Source of the DNA: Lucinisca nassula
Taxonomy: Eukaryota; Mollusca; Bivalvia; Lucinida; Lucinidae
Assembly (NCBI GenBank): GCA_963580285.1
Contig: OY757026.1
Coordinates: 68,139,396-68,203,395, forward strand
DNA: 64,000 nucleotides
Direction: 5' to 3'
The translations under genes and the position numbers were made by a program. Positions within the stretch are counted from its first letter, which is position 1, and each line of letters begins with the position of its first letter. Positions 44,036-55,950 of this stretch are shown here, one piece after another. The notes below the pieces were generated by a model that saw nothing but the letters and a program-made list of their open reading frames with translations, was not told where the DNA came from and ran no database searches.

Positions 44036-44587
44036 TGGTGGGGAGGATCTGAAAGGTTTCTGAAATATATCGCCTTTTATGAAGTGGATGGGTAGGGCAT
44101 GGCCCCGGCGCATCCCGGGTGACCCCTAGGTTTAACTCACTGAATGCGTCTTTTCATAAGGTACAAGAATATATATGGTTCATGGGTCGGGATGTGAATG
44201 GTTTCTGAGATATTGGGTTTTTTATGGGGTGGAGGGTGTGGGACAAGGCCCATGCACATCCAGGGGAACCCCAGGTAGGTGTCAATGGATGCGTCTTATC
44301 ATAAGAAATAAGAATATTAATATGGTTTTGGGGTGGGGATCTGCATGGTTTCTGAGAAATATCGCCTTTTATGAAGTGGAGGGGTGGGGCATAGCCCCGG
44401 CGCACCCTGGGAGACCCCTAGGTTGGTATCACTGAATGAGGCTTATCATAAGGAACGAGAATACATATGGTTTAGGGGTGGGAATCTCAACGGTTTCTGA
44501 TATATCGGGTCTTTTACAAAGTGGAGGGGGTGGGGGCATGGCCCGGCCACATCTCAGGAGACCCCCAGGTTGGTGTCACTGAATGCG

Positions 44588-44889
44588 ACGGCCCCCGCCC
44601 ATAGGGGCTTGAAGAAATATATGGGCTGCATGATGCTTCCACGCAGAGCTGAATCCGGCCCGCACGTTAGTACTGGTAAACCACTTAGAGGATCTAAGCA
44701 TGTCCAGGAACTGCGGTGCGAGGCGGACCGTCCATGCTAATAAACCCTATTGGTTTCATTATGCGACAGGGCTTGAGATATCATTTCATCTCAATGTCGG
44801 GTAAAAGTCCCACAAAAAAGGAAGCAACGTCTCCAAAATGACCTTTACTGTGTTGACGGGGACGTTAAACCTCAAATCAAACAAACAAA
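44588..44889 (+). mobile_element. SINE-like family S1, full copy with 13-bp target duplication
   Basis: Direct repeats GTCACTGAATGCG at 44575-44587 and 44890-44902 are array monomer sequence. The element starts ACGGCCCCCGCCC and ends in an AAATCAAACAAACAAA tail. Confidence 0.92.
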
Positions 44890-45763
44890 GTCACTGAATG
44901 CGTCTTATCACAAGATGAAAAAATATATATGGCTTTGGGGTCAGGATCTGAAAGTGTCTGCGATATATCGCCTTTTATGAAGTGGATGGGTAGAGCTAGG
45001 CCCAGGCACATCCCAGGTGACCCCCCAGGTTGGTGTCACTGAATGAGTCTTATCATCAGAAACAAGAATATATATGGTTTAGGGTTGGAAATCTAAACGG
45101 TTTCTGGTATATATTGCCTTTTATGAAGTGGAGGGGTGGGGCATGGCCCCAGCGCACCCTGGGAGACCCCTAAGTTGGTATCACCGAATGCGTCTTATCA
45201 TAAAGAACGAGAATATATATGGTTTAGGGGTGGGATCTCAACGGTTTCTGAGATATTGGGTCTTCTACAAAGTGGATGGGGGTGGGTCAGTTCCCCGGGC
45301 ACATCTCAGGGGACCCCAGGGTGGTATCACTGAATGCGTCTTATCATAAGAAACAAGAATATATATGGTTTTGTGGTGGGGATTTAAACGGTTTCTGAGA
45401 TAGTGGGCCTTTTACGAAGTGAAGGGGATGGGGCATGGGCCCGGCACATCCCAGGGGACCCCAGGTTGGTGTCACTGAATGCTTCTTATCATAAGAAAAA
45501 AGAATATATATGATTTAGGGGTGGGGATCTGAACAGATTCTGAGATATATGGCCTTTTATGCACTGGAGGGGTTGGGGCATGGTCCCGGCACACCCTGGA
45601 GGACCCGCATGTGGCTAAAAGAAGTTCACTCAAGGAGTATTTCTATAAAAGTTTTGTCAAAATATCTGCAAAGGTTTGGCAGTAAATGTCATGTTTCTAT
45701 TTTCCCCATTATTAGTCTATGGAGACTATTAGGCCGATTTTTATTAAAACACAAACTTTCACC

Positions 45764-45782
45764 CCCCCCCCCCCCCCCCCCC
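45764..45782. repeat. Poly-C run
   Basis: A C homopolymer in E10; its length may be unreliable. Confidence 0.85.
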
Positions 45783-46102
45783 ATTTGGGCTGAATCGGCC
45801 CAGTGGCTTCAGAGGAGATGCCGTTTGAAAGTGTTGACGCCAGACGACGACGACGACGGCGCAGACGACGACGTAGACGACGACGACGTGCAACTACCTA
45901 TCCTATAAGCTCCCCCGGAGCCTTCGGCTCTGGTGAGCTAAAAATAAAGTCATTATCGCCAGGACGATATTTTCCCCAATTTATGTCCATGGGAGACAAA
46001 AGGGCAGGTAACTCACATGAATAGTCCGATTCCCCTAAAAGCAAACTTATCCAAGAGTTTGTGGCTGTCCTCATTATATTCAAGTATCTAAAGTAAAGTC
46101 AC

Positions 46103-49100
46103 TGTTACGAGATGGAATAGGAAACCTCTCTGGTGCTTATGCACATCTAAATTATTTTAGTAGATATACTGACCGGAAATAGAAACTATACACTTTTAAA
46201 TTGTCTCGCCTGACAAAACAAGTGGATAATTCAGTTAAAAATTACTGATTAAGGACTTTACTAACTATCGACATGATACCTGTAACAATTTAAAGAAATT
46301 CTGGGGTTCAAAATAAAAGTTTTCGGGAAAAAGTAAAAAAGTGCATTTTTCACAAAATCTGTTTGTAACCGAATTTTGACTTCAACATTTTTTGCGTATA
46401 GGTAACAAGTAAAAAGCAAGGAATAAAAAAATAACATAACATCTAAAAATTATAGAGAAACAAACATTGTATTGAAATCTAAAAAAACTGCTTTTTTCAG
46501 CGAAATTTTCAAAATAATGTTTCAAGCCAAAAATAGACCCGAAAGTGCCTTCAATCGTTTTAGCATTCTCAGCTGTGTCTTAAATGTTGATAAAAACAAA
46601 AACCGCAATCAGAAATGCCATACTTTTCGCTCACTTCCGGTGGTTTGGTCCAATATTTAAACGTCGATAACATTTCAACCATTGTGAAAATTTTCATTTT
46701 GTAAACAATATTCCCAACGTCAGATGATGCGTAAAAACTGGTAAAAATGGTTATCACATTCGCGACACAAAAAGTTTGACCCAATGGAAACTTGAACAGC
46801 ATATTTTTGACCCTTGCTTTGGGCCTGTGGCTCGTCCCGTTAAATCGTAGCTATCATTAAACATTTTATTCGATAAATCAGACATGCCACTGAGGATAAT
46901 TTATATAATTGGAATTCCAATTTCATAAAAATGTTTCGCCAGTGATAACTTAAAAGTGAGTGTATAGTTTCTATTTCCGGTGAGTATATATGTTAGGGCG
47001 GTGCGAGTGAAATATTTTAGGTGAAATATGGTACGCAAACTGTGCTGCTCCATGAACAAGTCATGCACATATCATACGATGTATGCATGAGTGGTTTATA
47101 GAGAGCTGTTTTTACAATACAGGGGGCCGCTATAAGGCCGAGTCCTATAGAATTTGCCTAAAAATCGCCAACCGCCAAATTGTGCCATATATGATTTTTA
47201 TTCCCGTCACGTGTTGTGTGGGTGTTCGTTGTGACAGGAGTCATGTCATTGATTTATAGGGTCGTTTCATCAATTTTTCCTATGGGAAATATACTATTTG
47301 AACGCAAATCCATTATCTACTCGATTTTTGCTATCTAGCTTTATTTGTGGCCGGTATCTCCAACTCGCCACGAATTGAGCAAGGTAATATGAGTTGGCAT
47401 GATTTTCTGGTAGTATTCATAGATATATAAACCCTGAGAAAAACGAACACTTTAGCAGCAGGTCAAGTTGTAACGTGTACCCACAACATCGTGTCGGGAA
47501 ATAGAAAGTATATTGAAAGGTATGTTAAATCTATGTTTAGTATTATTTTTGTATGAACATGCTTGTAGGTTTTGGAGGGGTTTACTTCTACTATACCCCA
47601 ACTTTCTGAAGCCTATTCTGAATTCACTGTTGTGGCCTGTAGTGATTAGGCTACTAGCTTTGCCAGCTAGACGTCGCAGGATTGATCCCAGGCTTCTCCA
47701 GTAGTAGAATGAGTCTTTCTAAGTGAGGTCCTGTCTCATGCTGACCCTAGATGTTGGTGAGACGTAAAGTTTGGACACCCGCTCATTCTAGATTCATTTA
47801 GGCTTTTAGACCCCTTTTGTAGAATGTAATTAATAAATGCCGGGTCACTTGTTTGATCCATGACTTTTGACTAGCTGTGGTTAGAAAACCGTGGTTCCGT
47901 CCCAATATGATATTAGGTGTAGAGGGGACGTAAACTTAAGACGGGTTTAACCATATCTTCATCATCAGGGCAAACTCTTACAAGAGCATGTTGGGTTATC
48001 CGTGATGATGAACCGTAATGAATTTTATTTTACAAGCATGTTCACGTTGATTAGAAATAATTTTGTTCAAGAAGAATTACGAGTTCATTTTGTAATGATG
48101 CCGTTTTTGTCTGATAACTCAGGTTGTGCATGTATGTACATATAAAGAACGTGATGATGATAAGTGGGAGTATTTGGTCGCCACACGTCATAACGGCCTG
48201 AGCGGCGGGGATGACGTCAGCTGCGTCATCGGCGTCGCGAGGACGGTTGTGACGAGGTGCCTACCAAATACAGAGAGAATTTACGGCAAACAGTGTTGGC
48301 CCTTATGAGACACTAACAAATGTTGTGGATTATAGATGAAAATCTTCTGTTGTAGTTTCTATCTGTTATTAATGTATTGAATTTGTGAATAGCTATATTT
48401 GTGAGCCGTGTCGCGGAGAAGGAGATGAAATAGAGATTGTTATGTTTCCTGTAATTGGCGGCTGACCAGGTAGCGCAAAGGCGTGGTCTGTTCAATTGCC
48501 TCTTACTAGTGATAATGTAGTGAGCACAAATTTGATGAGTATTATGCTCAGTAGTAGTGAGCATTAATTGATTTCTGTAGTGCTCAGTAAGGAAACATGA
48601 ACTTTGAGTATTATTGTGTCAAGCGCTGGGTGCTGATAATTTGATGCACAGTCAAGTTGAGTTCTGCTGTACGGTTATTTGTCGCATGCACTAATCAGCC
48701 TGTATGTCTGGTCGGCGCATGCGCAATAACGGTATATGCATGAACATATTCTTACTTCTCCGGGAGGGGGATCATGTTATAGCATGTATGTTTTGTGACT
48801 CGTGTCTTAGTTCAGTTATCGTAATTTGCAGGCACAACAATGTGTGACCTGCTGCTCCCTGCTTCATAGCAGCAGGTACTGGTACGACGCTAGGCGTTAG
48901 GGTCCAGCAAGGGCGGACAGACCGCCGTAATCAGCGTAGACCAGAATCAGAATCATTGTTCATTGTCAACAAATGTGAGACCATAAAAGAGGTCAACTAA
49001 CCTGCAGGATATTCGGACGATCGCTAAACCTGTGATCGGCAACCTGTGATCGGCAACTATGTCGATAGACTAGTGTGCAGTTTGCACTAGTTCGCGAGAG

Positions 49101-49467
49101 GAAGTTTCACGCGAGAGGGGGATTCACCCTAAGTTATAAACTGGCCAGTCGCGTCTTGTGTTGTTTCTTTTTTTTGTTTTTGTTGTTGTTTTTGTTGTTT
49201 GCTTCTGTAGGTATTCACGTCACACGTTCCGAGCACAGAACATTGTTTTGCCTTCGGAGCGGACGTCGTGAGTTGGCTACAGAAGCAACAAATTGTGATG
49301 TTTTGTGTTAGTAAGTGTTGTATGTAGATACTGTAAATAATTCATGTCATTTATCTAACATCTTTCTTGTGCCTTACCCCACAGCTGCCCGTACACCTGT
49401 CAGAGATCACGCTCGGTTGTCTTGTCAGCATGGGGGTTTGCGGGACGCCGTAAACCCACATGTAACA
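46103..49467 (+). repeat. 5' LTR, containing an 816-bp insertion
   Basis: TG...CA ends with a TGTTAC/GTAACA terminal inverted repeat. Without the inserted element it is about 2.54 kb, like the 3' LTR. It contains a perfect CRE (TGACGTCAGC, 48212) and an AATAAATGCC polyadenylation-like site near 47834. The small ORFs repeated in both LTRs are not genes. Confidence 0.93.
46169..46984. mobile_element. 816-bp non-autonomous DNA element inside the 5' LTR
   Basis: Inverted ends CTGACCGGAAATAGAAACTA and TAGTTTCTATTTCCGGTGAG are flanked by TATA/TA repeats. It is absent from the other LTR, so it inserted after the retrotransposon or into one LTR only. No transposase. Superfamily unknown. Confidence 0.85.
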
Positions 49468-49469
49468 TT

Positions 49470-49487
49470 TGGTGTCAGAAGTGGGAT
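49470..49487 (+). other. Primer-binding site, tRNA-Leu type
   Basis: TGGTGTCAGAAGTGGGAT, two bases after the LTR, is complementary to the 3' end of a tRNA-Leu (CCCACTTCTGACA plus CCA), as I recall that sequence. This fixes the element's orientation as +. Confidence 0.85.
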
Positions 49488-49492
49488 AAGGT

Positions 49493-49690
49493 GTTGAGAA
49501 ATTTCGCAAGTATCTTTACGGAGTAGAATTCCTGCTTGAGACAGACCATAAGCCCTTGTCTTATATGCAAACAGCAAAAGTTCTCAATCCTCGAATTATG
49601 CGTTGGGCAATGAAACTACAGCCGTATAGATTTCGGATTGTTGCAATTCGGGGCCAGGAAAATTTGGGGGCAGACTACCTTAGTAGGTAA
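49493..49690 (+). pseudogene. Ty3-type RNase H fragment
   Basis: 65 codons in frame, ending in TAA. Visible motifs are FLLETDHKPLSYM, RIMRWAMKLQPYRF and ENLGADYLSR, the C-terminal part of the Ty3/gypsy RNase H domain. Everything upstream (gag to RT) and downstream (integrase) is deleted, so it cannot act. The TAA directly after LSR is at or near the deletion junction. Confidence 0.9.
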
Positions 49691-49739
49691 TTCTTCGCAC
49701 GGTTGTTGTGTAAATAGCTGTCTTGTTTAGATAGGTTCA

Positions 49740-49826
49740 TCCTATTCCATCTCTGTACACAAAGAAAAAACATTTCTGATTGTTTTTCTCCAAAAGGGGA
49801 AACCTTTGTTACGAGATGGAATAGGA
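49740..49826. repeat. 14-bp inverted repeat spanning the PPT and 3' LTR start
   Basis: TCCTATTCCATCTC (49740-49753) is the exact complement of GAGATGGAATAGGA (49813-49826), which lies just inside the LTR. The polypurine tract falls in the loop. Confidence 0.8.
49792..49802 (+). other. Polypurine tract
   Basis: AAAAGGGGAAA a few bases before the 3' LTR, the expected place for plus-strand priming. Confidence 0.75.
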
Positions 49827-52349
49827 AACCTCTCTGGTGCTTATGCACATCTAAATTATTTTAGTAGATATATGGTAGGGCGGTGCGAGTGAAATATTTT
49901 AGGTGAAATATGGTACGCAAACTGTGCTGCTCCATGAACAAGTCATGCACATATCATACGATGTATGCATGAGTGGTTTATAGAGAGCTGTTTTTACAAT
50001 ACAGGGGGCCGCTATAAGGCCGAGTCCTATAGAATTTGCCTAAAAATCGCCAACCGCCAAATTGTGCCATATATGATTTTTATTCCCGTCACGTGTTGTG
50101 TGGGTGTTCGTTTTGACAGGAGTCATTAAATTGATTTATAGGGTCGTTTCATCAATTTTTCCTATGGGAAATATACTATTTGAACGCAAATCCATTATCT
50201 ACTCGATTTTTGCTATCTAGCTTTATTTGTGGCCGGTATCTCCAACTCGCCACGAATTGAGCAAGGTAATATGAGTAGGCATGATTTTCTGGTAGTATTC
50301 ATAGATATATAAACCCTGAGAAAAACGAACACTTTAGCAGCAGGTCAAGTTGTAACGTGTACCTACAACATCGTGTCGGGAAATAGAAAGTATATTGAAA
50401 GGTATGTTAAATCTATGTTTAGTATTATTTTTGTATGAACATGCTTGTAGGTTTTGGAGGGGTTTACTTCTAGTATACCCCAACTTTCTGAAGCCTATTC
50501 TGAATTCACTGTTGTGGCCTGTAGTGATAAGGCTACTAGCTTTGCCAGCTAGACGTCGCAGGATTGATCCCAGGCTTCTCCAGTAGTAGAATGAGTCTTT
50601 CTAAGTGAGGTCCTGTCTCATGCTGACCCTAGATGTTGGTGAGACGTAAAGTTTGGACACCCGCTCATTCTAGATTCATTTAAGCTTTTTGACCCCTTTT
50701 GTAGAATGTAATTAATAAATGCCGGGTCACTTGTTTGATCCATGACTTTTGACTAGCTGTGGTTAGAAAACCGTGGTTCCGTCCCAATATGATATTAGGT
50801 GTAGAGGGGACGTAAACTTAAGACGGGTTTAACCATATCTTCATCATCAGGGCAAACTCTTACAAGAGCCTGTTGGGTTATCCGTGATGATGAACCGTAA
50901 TGAATTTTATTTTACAAGCATGTTCACGTTGATTAGAAATAATTTTGTTCAAGAAGAATTACGAGTTCATTTTGTAATGATGCCGTTTTTGTCTGATAAC
51001 TGAGTTTGTGCATGTATGTACATATAAAGAACGTGATGATGATAAGTGGGAGTATTTGGTCGCCACACGTCATAACGGCCTGAGCGGCGGGGATGACGTC
51101 AGCTGCGTCATCGGCGTCGCGAGGACGGTTGTGACGGGGTGCCTACCAAATACAGAGAGAATTTACGGCAAACAGTGTTGGCCCTTATGAGACACTAACA
51201 AATGTTGTGGATTATAGATGAAAATCTTCTGTTGTAGTTTCTATCTGTTATTAATGTATTGAATTTGTGAATAGCTATATTTGTGAGCCGTGTCGCGGAG
51301 AAGGAGATGAAATAGAGATTGTTATGTTTCCTGTAATTGGCGGCTGACCAGGTAGCGCAAAGGCGTGGTCTGTTCAATTGCCTCTTACTTGTGATAATGT
51401 AGTGAGCACAAATTTGATGAGTATTATGCTCAGTAGTAGTGAGCATTAATTGATTTCTGTAGTGCTCAGTAAGGAAACATGAACTTTGAGTATTATTGTG
51501 TCAAGCGCTGGGTGCTGATAATTTGATGCACAGTCAAGTTGAGTTCTGCTGTACGGTTATTTGTCGCATGCACTAATCAGCCTGTATGTCTGGTCGGCGC
51601 ATGCGCAATAACGGTATATGCATGAACATATTCTTACTTCTCCGGGAGGGGGATCATGATATAGCATGTATGTTTTTGTGACTCGTGTCTTAGTCCAGTT
51701 ATCGTAATTTGCAGGCACAACAATGTGTGACCTGCTGCTCCCTGCTTCATAGCAGCAGGTACTGGTACGACGCTAGGCGTTAGGGTCCAGCAAGGGCGGA
51801 CAGACCGCCGTAATCAGCGTAGACCAGAATCAGAATCATTGTTCATTGTCAACAAATGTGAGACCATAAAAGAGGTCAACTAACCTGCAGGATATTCGGA
51901 CGATCGCTAAACCTGTGATCGGCAACCTGTGATCGGCAACTATGTCGATAGACTAGTGTGCAGTTTGCACTAGTTCGCGAGAGGAAGTTTCACGCGAGAG
52001 GGGGATTCACCCTAAGTTATAAACTGGCCAGTCGCGTCTTGTGTTGTTTCTTTTTTTGTTTTTGTTGTTGTTTTTGTTGTTTGCTTCTGTAGGTATTCAC
52101 GTCACCCGTTCCGAGCACAGAACATTGTTTTGCCTTCGGAGCGGACGTCGTGAGTTGGCTACAGAAGCAACAAATTGTGATGTTTAGTGTTAGTAAGTGT
52201 TGTATGTAGATACTGTAAATAATTCATGTCATTTATCTAACATCTTTCTTGTGCCTTACCCCACAGCTGCCCGTACACCTGTCAGAGATCATGCTCGGTT
52301 GTCTTGTCAGCATGGGGGTTTGCGGGACGCCGTAAACCCACATGTAACA
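49807..52349 (+). repeat. 3' LTR, 2543 bp
   Basis: Uninterrupted copy of the LTR. It contains the CRE TGACGTCAGC at 51094 and a (GTTTTT)n-like stretch near 52050. It is followed directly by the GTCAC duplication. Confidence 0.95.
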
Positions 52350-53143
52350 GTCACTATCACCCGTAAACGTTTTCACCATTGTATGTCTATGGGAGACAAA
52401 AGGTCAAGTGACTCACATGTGAATAAAATGAACTGCCAAAACTTTTAACTCGTCCAAGATTTTATAGCTGACCTCATTACCTGCAAATTAAATAGGGATC
52501 AGATCGGAATTAAAGTCGCTATCGCCCGAACGACATTTACCCCTTTATATATGTCTATGGAAGACAAAAGGGCAAGTAACTCTCATGTGAATAGGCCGAT
52601 CTGCGCAAAATTTGAAATCGTCCATGATTTTATGGCTGTTCTCATTGCCTATAAGTTAATGAGGATCAGATAAAAATTAATGTCGCTACCGCTCAGACAA
52701 CATGTTCGTCATTATACAGACCAGCTACCGGTAAAAACCCATTTTTTTTCTGTTTCACGTAGAAACCGCCTAACGCGAAATCTGCTGTTTTCTCCGCGAA
52801 ATTGCGAGAAAAAATAAAATGAGAGAGAAATTTCTCACTGAAATTTTTCTCGGTTTCGCGGAGAAAATTCGCGGAGATTCTCGGCGAAAATTTGACCGAT
52901 TGCTTTCATTGAAAATGAATCACCCGCGTAAGCGTAGAAAAAAAAACTGGGCTTACGTGAAAGTAAAAGTCAAAGTTTCGGCTCAATATTATTTCTTCGT
53001 TTGTTTGGCGTTGTTTTTGTAAACGAAGGCATATGGTAGTCATTGTTAAATCATAATCAAATTTTTTTTCATGTTACACAATTACAGTTTATTAATTTAT
53101 TTCTCCATTGTATAATCCCTTTTTAAAAGACAACTTTTATTCA

Positions 53144-53403
53144 CATCACAAAAACACGCCTATTTATTTGTTACCCCCCTTAAACCCCACTTTTAACTAG
53201 GGGTTTACAGGGGTATACGTTATTTATCTAATTTCTGCTCACATAAATTGTGGGTACTCGTTAGAACCGCCTCATTGAGTCGTTTCAAAGAGTACCCACA
53301 ATCTTGAGCGGAAATATTAAAAAATGTCAGAATTTTTATCCGAAAATTTTCCGCTTTTAGTGGTAAAATTTTCAATAAATTGAATAGGCGAGTTTTCATA
53401 ATG
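53144..53403. mobile_element. MITE family A copy, worn
   Basis: Ends CATCACAAAAACACGCC and GGCGAGTTTTCATAATG. The palindrome at about 53250-53305 has lost bases in one arm. Confidence 0.8.
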
Positions 53404-53461
53404 AGTCGTACATGTAGGCTATTAACACCATAATGATGTGTGACATTTACCAAAAGCTCAG

Positions 53462-53731
53462 CGTCCCCCGCCCATCTCGGCGTGAAGAAATAGATGGGCT
53501 GCACGATGCTTCCACGCAGAGCTGAAACCGAAATCTAAGCCTGCCCAGGCAAAAGGGTGTGTCGGACCATCCATGCCTATAAATCCTATTGGTTTCAATT
53601 GGCGCATGGGCTTGAGATGTCATTTCATCTCAGTGTCGGGTAAAAGTCCCCCAGAATTGGAAGCAACGTCTCCAAAATGGCCTTAATAGTGTTGACGGGG
53701 ACGTTAAACCTCAAATCAAACAAAAACAAAT
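53462..53731 (+). mobile_element. SINE-like family S1 copy with 11-bp target duplication
   Basis: CAAAAGCTCAG repeats at 53451-53461 and 53732-53742. About 30 bp of the body are deleted relative to full copies. Confidence 0.88.
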
Positions 53732-53742
53732 CAAAAGCTCAG

Positions 53743-54105
53743 ATTCGCCTCAATTATTTATGATTACAAACTGTCAAATTGGTACAGCAAACGGTGCTTT
53801 GAATGCAATGTTAGTGACCAGTTTACGAGGAACACAATAATTCCACCGCAGGCTAGGTCTATGTCGTGGACAAACCGACGATAAACCAGACACCTATATG
53901 TATATCGCGCTATGCTTCATGCAGGCGCGTGAAAAAGGAAATGCTACTTTGCACTAGCACGCATTTATGAACACTCATTATTTGCGCTACCAAGTCTCTT
54001 TCCCCGACCCCTCAACCACCTCTAACTAACAAATACTCCCAGTTGGAGCAAACAGGTGGTGCATCAACATGTTAATAAAGCCCATGTAATGAAGAACCCA
54101 CTATT
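53743..54105. other. Unassigned interval
   Basis: No gene or repeat recognised inside the TA transposon. Confidence 0.35.
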
Positions 54106-54340
54106 CCTCACTTTACATACACACTGGAGTTTACAAGGTACATGTATACATTTTCCTTAATCTGTTCCTAGACGTCCCATGTAGAATGTGGGTACCCGTT
54201 ACCAACTACCTCAGTGAGACGATTCTAATGAGAACCGCAAGTTACTTTAACAAGTAAAATAGGAACATTATCACATATTTTCATCAGGAAATCATCGTTT
54301 TAGGCATGAATGATTGCATATGGATGTGTTATCGTGATGT
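54106..54340. mobile_element. MITE family A/B, degenerate copy
   Basis: The worn palindrome GGGTACCCGTTACCAACTAC and GACGATTCTAATGAG (about 54185-54245) is followed by ATCGTTTTAGGCATGAATG and TGTGTTATCGTGATG. Confidence 0.55.
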
Positions 54341-54461
54341 GTACTAAAAATGTTTCGTATTAAAATGATATAAACAGTAAACACACAGAGACCTATATGG
54401 AGATTGATCATGAAATCTCTTCTACGGTCATTCTCTCCCTTCCGCTGATTCAAGAAGGGCA

Positions 54462-54608
54462 GTTGTCAGTTTCTGGCGAAAGAATGTGCACTGTACTGGT
54501 TAACCGCTTATGTATAAGCCTGCCCAGGAAAAGTGTGGATAGGTAAATTGTCCGGCTCAAAAATGACCTAAAATAGTGTTGACTGGGCCGTTTAACTCCA
54601 AAACAAAC
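54462..54608 (+). mobile_element. SINE-like family S2 copy
   Basis: Same family as 26352-26525, opposite orientation: TTGTCAGTTTCTGGCGAAAG at the start and GGCCGTTTAACTCCAAAACA at the tail. Confidence 0.65.
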
Positions 54609-54744
54609 AAACAAAACAAATCTTCTACCTATAGTAAAGAGTCACGAGCGAACCCCGAATACTTTCATGTACACGTGCTCCAATGTGAGCGCCATTTGAC
54701 ACTTTGAGTCCGCTAAATTAAAATGTGGAAGTCCGTTTGTTTGA

Positions 54745-55000
54745 TTGAATCAATTAACGCCCCCTTTGACACTATTTAGGTCATTTTGGAGACGTTGCCT
54801 CCAATTGTTTGGGACTCTAACCCGACAGTTAGCAGAAGTGACATCTCAAGTCCTGCCACTTAATGAACCCAACAGGGTTTATATGCACGGGTGGTCCAAC
54901 TCGCAACACTTTGCCTGGGCAGGCATAGACCTCCTTAATGGTTTACCAGTACTCATGTGCAGCGGGTTAGCTCCTTCTGGAAGCATCATGCAGCCCAATC
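54745..55000 (-). mobile_element. SINE-like family S1 copy, diverged
   Basis: On + : CATTTTGGAGACGTTGCCTC, CATCTCAAGTCCTGCC, AGCATCATGCAGCCC. The two + strand ORFs here are element translations. Confidence 0.7.
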
Positions 55001-55421
55001 TGTGTATATGCATGTATATATTTGCATACTTCGGCAATACCAAATGGTCTTGCTTTTTTATTCTTCCTCTTCTATGAATTTGACAACTTTGTATATGTTC
55101 ACATATGGGTGTTCTTTCTTTCTGTCACGAAATTTTGTCTGATAGTTATAGACAGTGTATGCAAGACGATATGTAAATATGCATTCAAGGAAACTCTGGA
55201 TGTAAGTACAGATCTACATGGACATGTAGGTATACGAGCAGGGAACACGTACCATACCATTACAACAGGACAGTCTCGTGCGAAGACAATTGAGAATGTG
55301 CTAAGTCAAGCTGGGCAGGGTGCCTCCCCCACCCCCCCACCCCCCTACTCCGCACACACCACCCTACCATAGAAATAAAGAGAATTAGAAACTCTCTGAG
55401 ATCTAGAACCATTTTTGGCTA
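55001..55421. other. Unassigned interval
   Basis: No gene recognised. There is a C-rich run near 55325-55360. Confidence 0.35.
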
Positions 55422-55425
55422 TTAA

Positions 55426-55652
55426 CCTATTCAGTACCAGAAGCCCCTCAAGGGGTACCTTGGCAAACAGGGCAGGCCCAGATCAGACGCCGCAAAACGC
55501 GGCGTCTGATCAGGGCCTCCACTGTGTGCTCAAAGTTCACTCATTTTCCAAATAAATGTTTAGGAAAACACAACCTGTCACCCTTAAATTTTAAAATGAA
55601 CTGCTGCTACATGTATATATAAGGAGGAAAATTCCATTTGGTACAAAAAGGG
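55426..55652. mobile_element. piggyBac-like MITE, complete, TTAA-flanked
   Basis: TTAA at 55422-55425 and 55653-55656. Inverted ends are CCTATTCAGTACCAG and TTTGGTACAAAAAGGG (imperfect). It contains a palindrome, GATCAGACGCCGC with GCGGCGTCTGATC, extended by AGGGC/GGCCT flanks. No ORF. Confidence 0.7.
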
Positions 55653-55656
55653 TTAA

Positions 55657-55950
55657 AATGTTTATAATCCACGAGAGTTCAGTTCACAATGGACTGTTCC
55701 AGCATCAAGCTTGGAGTGTCTAACCTTGCAAAAAGGAGCGTTAGGTGTGAACCCACGAAGAACGGCAAACAGTGTAGAGAGTGATGAGGCAACACATTAT
55801 GAACCGCACATCTGAAGTTAGTGTGAAAAAAAAAAACATTTATCCGGTCCATAGGTTTGAACAAAGAACATGCATTTCGTTATATGCTTCAAACTTTGTG
55901 TACGAAATTTGCATGCATAAAAAACACATGCACATGAACATGTAGCTATA
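55657..55950. other. Unassigned interval
   Basis: No gene recognised. GGCAAACAGTGTAGAGAGTG at 55764 is a fragment of the hairpin arm just described. Confidence 0.35.

Larger units (their letters stand above)
42528..45940 (+). mobile_element. Array element E10 (about 145-bp monomers), nested in E9
   Basis: It starts AACAAGAGGCCCATGGGCC. It ends with GGAGATGCCGTTTGAAAGTG, a long GAC/CGA microsatellite (45838-45890), GGAGCCTTCGGCTC and TGGTGAGCTAAAA. It splits an E9 monomer within an A-rich site (left CCAATAA, right AATAAAGTC). Monomers are of the E5/E12 type. It hosts an S1 copy. The arginine/aspartate-rich ORFs near 45800 are microsatellite translations. Confidence 0.88.
46103..52349. mobile_element. 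Ty3/gypsy-type LTR retrotransposon, internally deleted
   Basis: Two LTRs (46103-49467 with a 816-bp insertion, and 49807-52349) both start TGTTACGAGATGG and end CATGTAACA. They flank only 339 bp. The 5-bp target duplication GTCAC (46098-46102, 52350-52354) is perfect. A primer-binding site, an RNase H fragment and a polypurine tract remain. gag, protease, RT and integrase are missing. The LTRs differ at about 20 sites by eye (about 1%), so the insertion looks young. The element splits an E9 monomer. Confidence 0.95.

Noticed and set aside
45803..46024. Arginine-rich reading frame
   Set aside because: It translates the GAC/CGA microsatellite at the end of E10.
47513..48564. Small ORFs repeated in both LTRs (47513-47704, 48126-48308, 48313-48564 and their copies)
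   Set aside because: The duplication is explained by the LTRs. The frames have no domain features.
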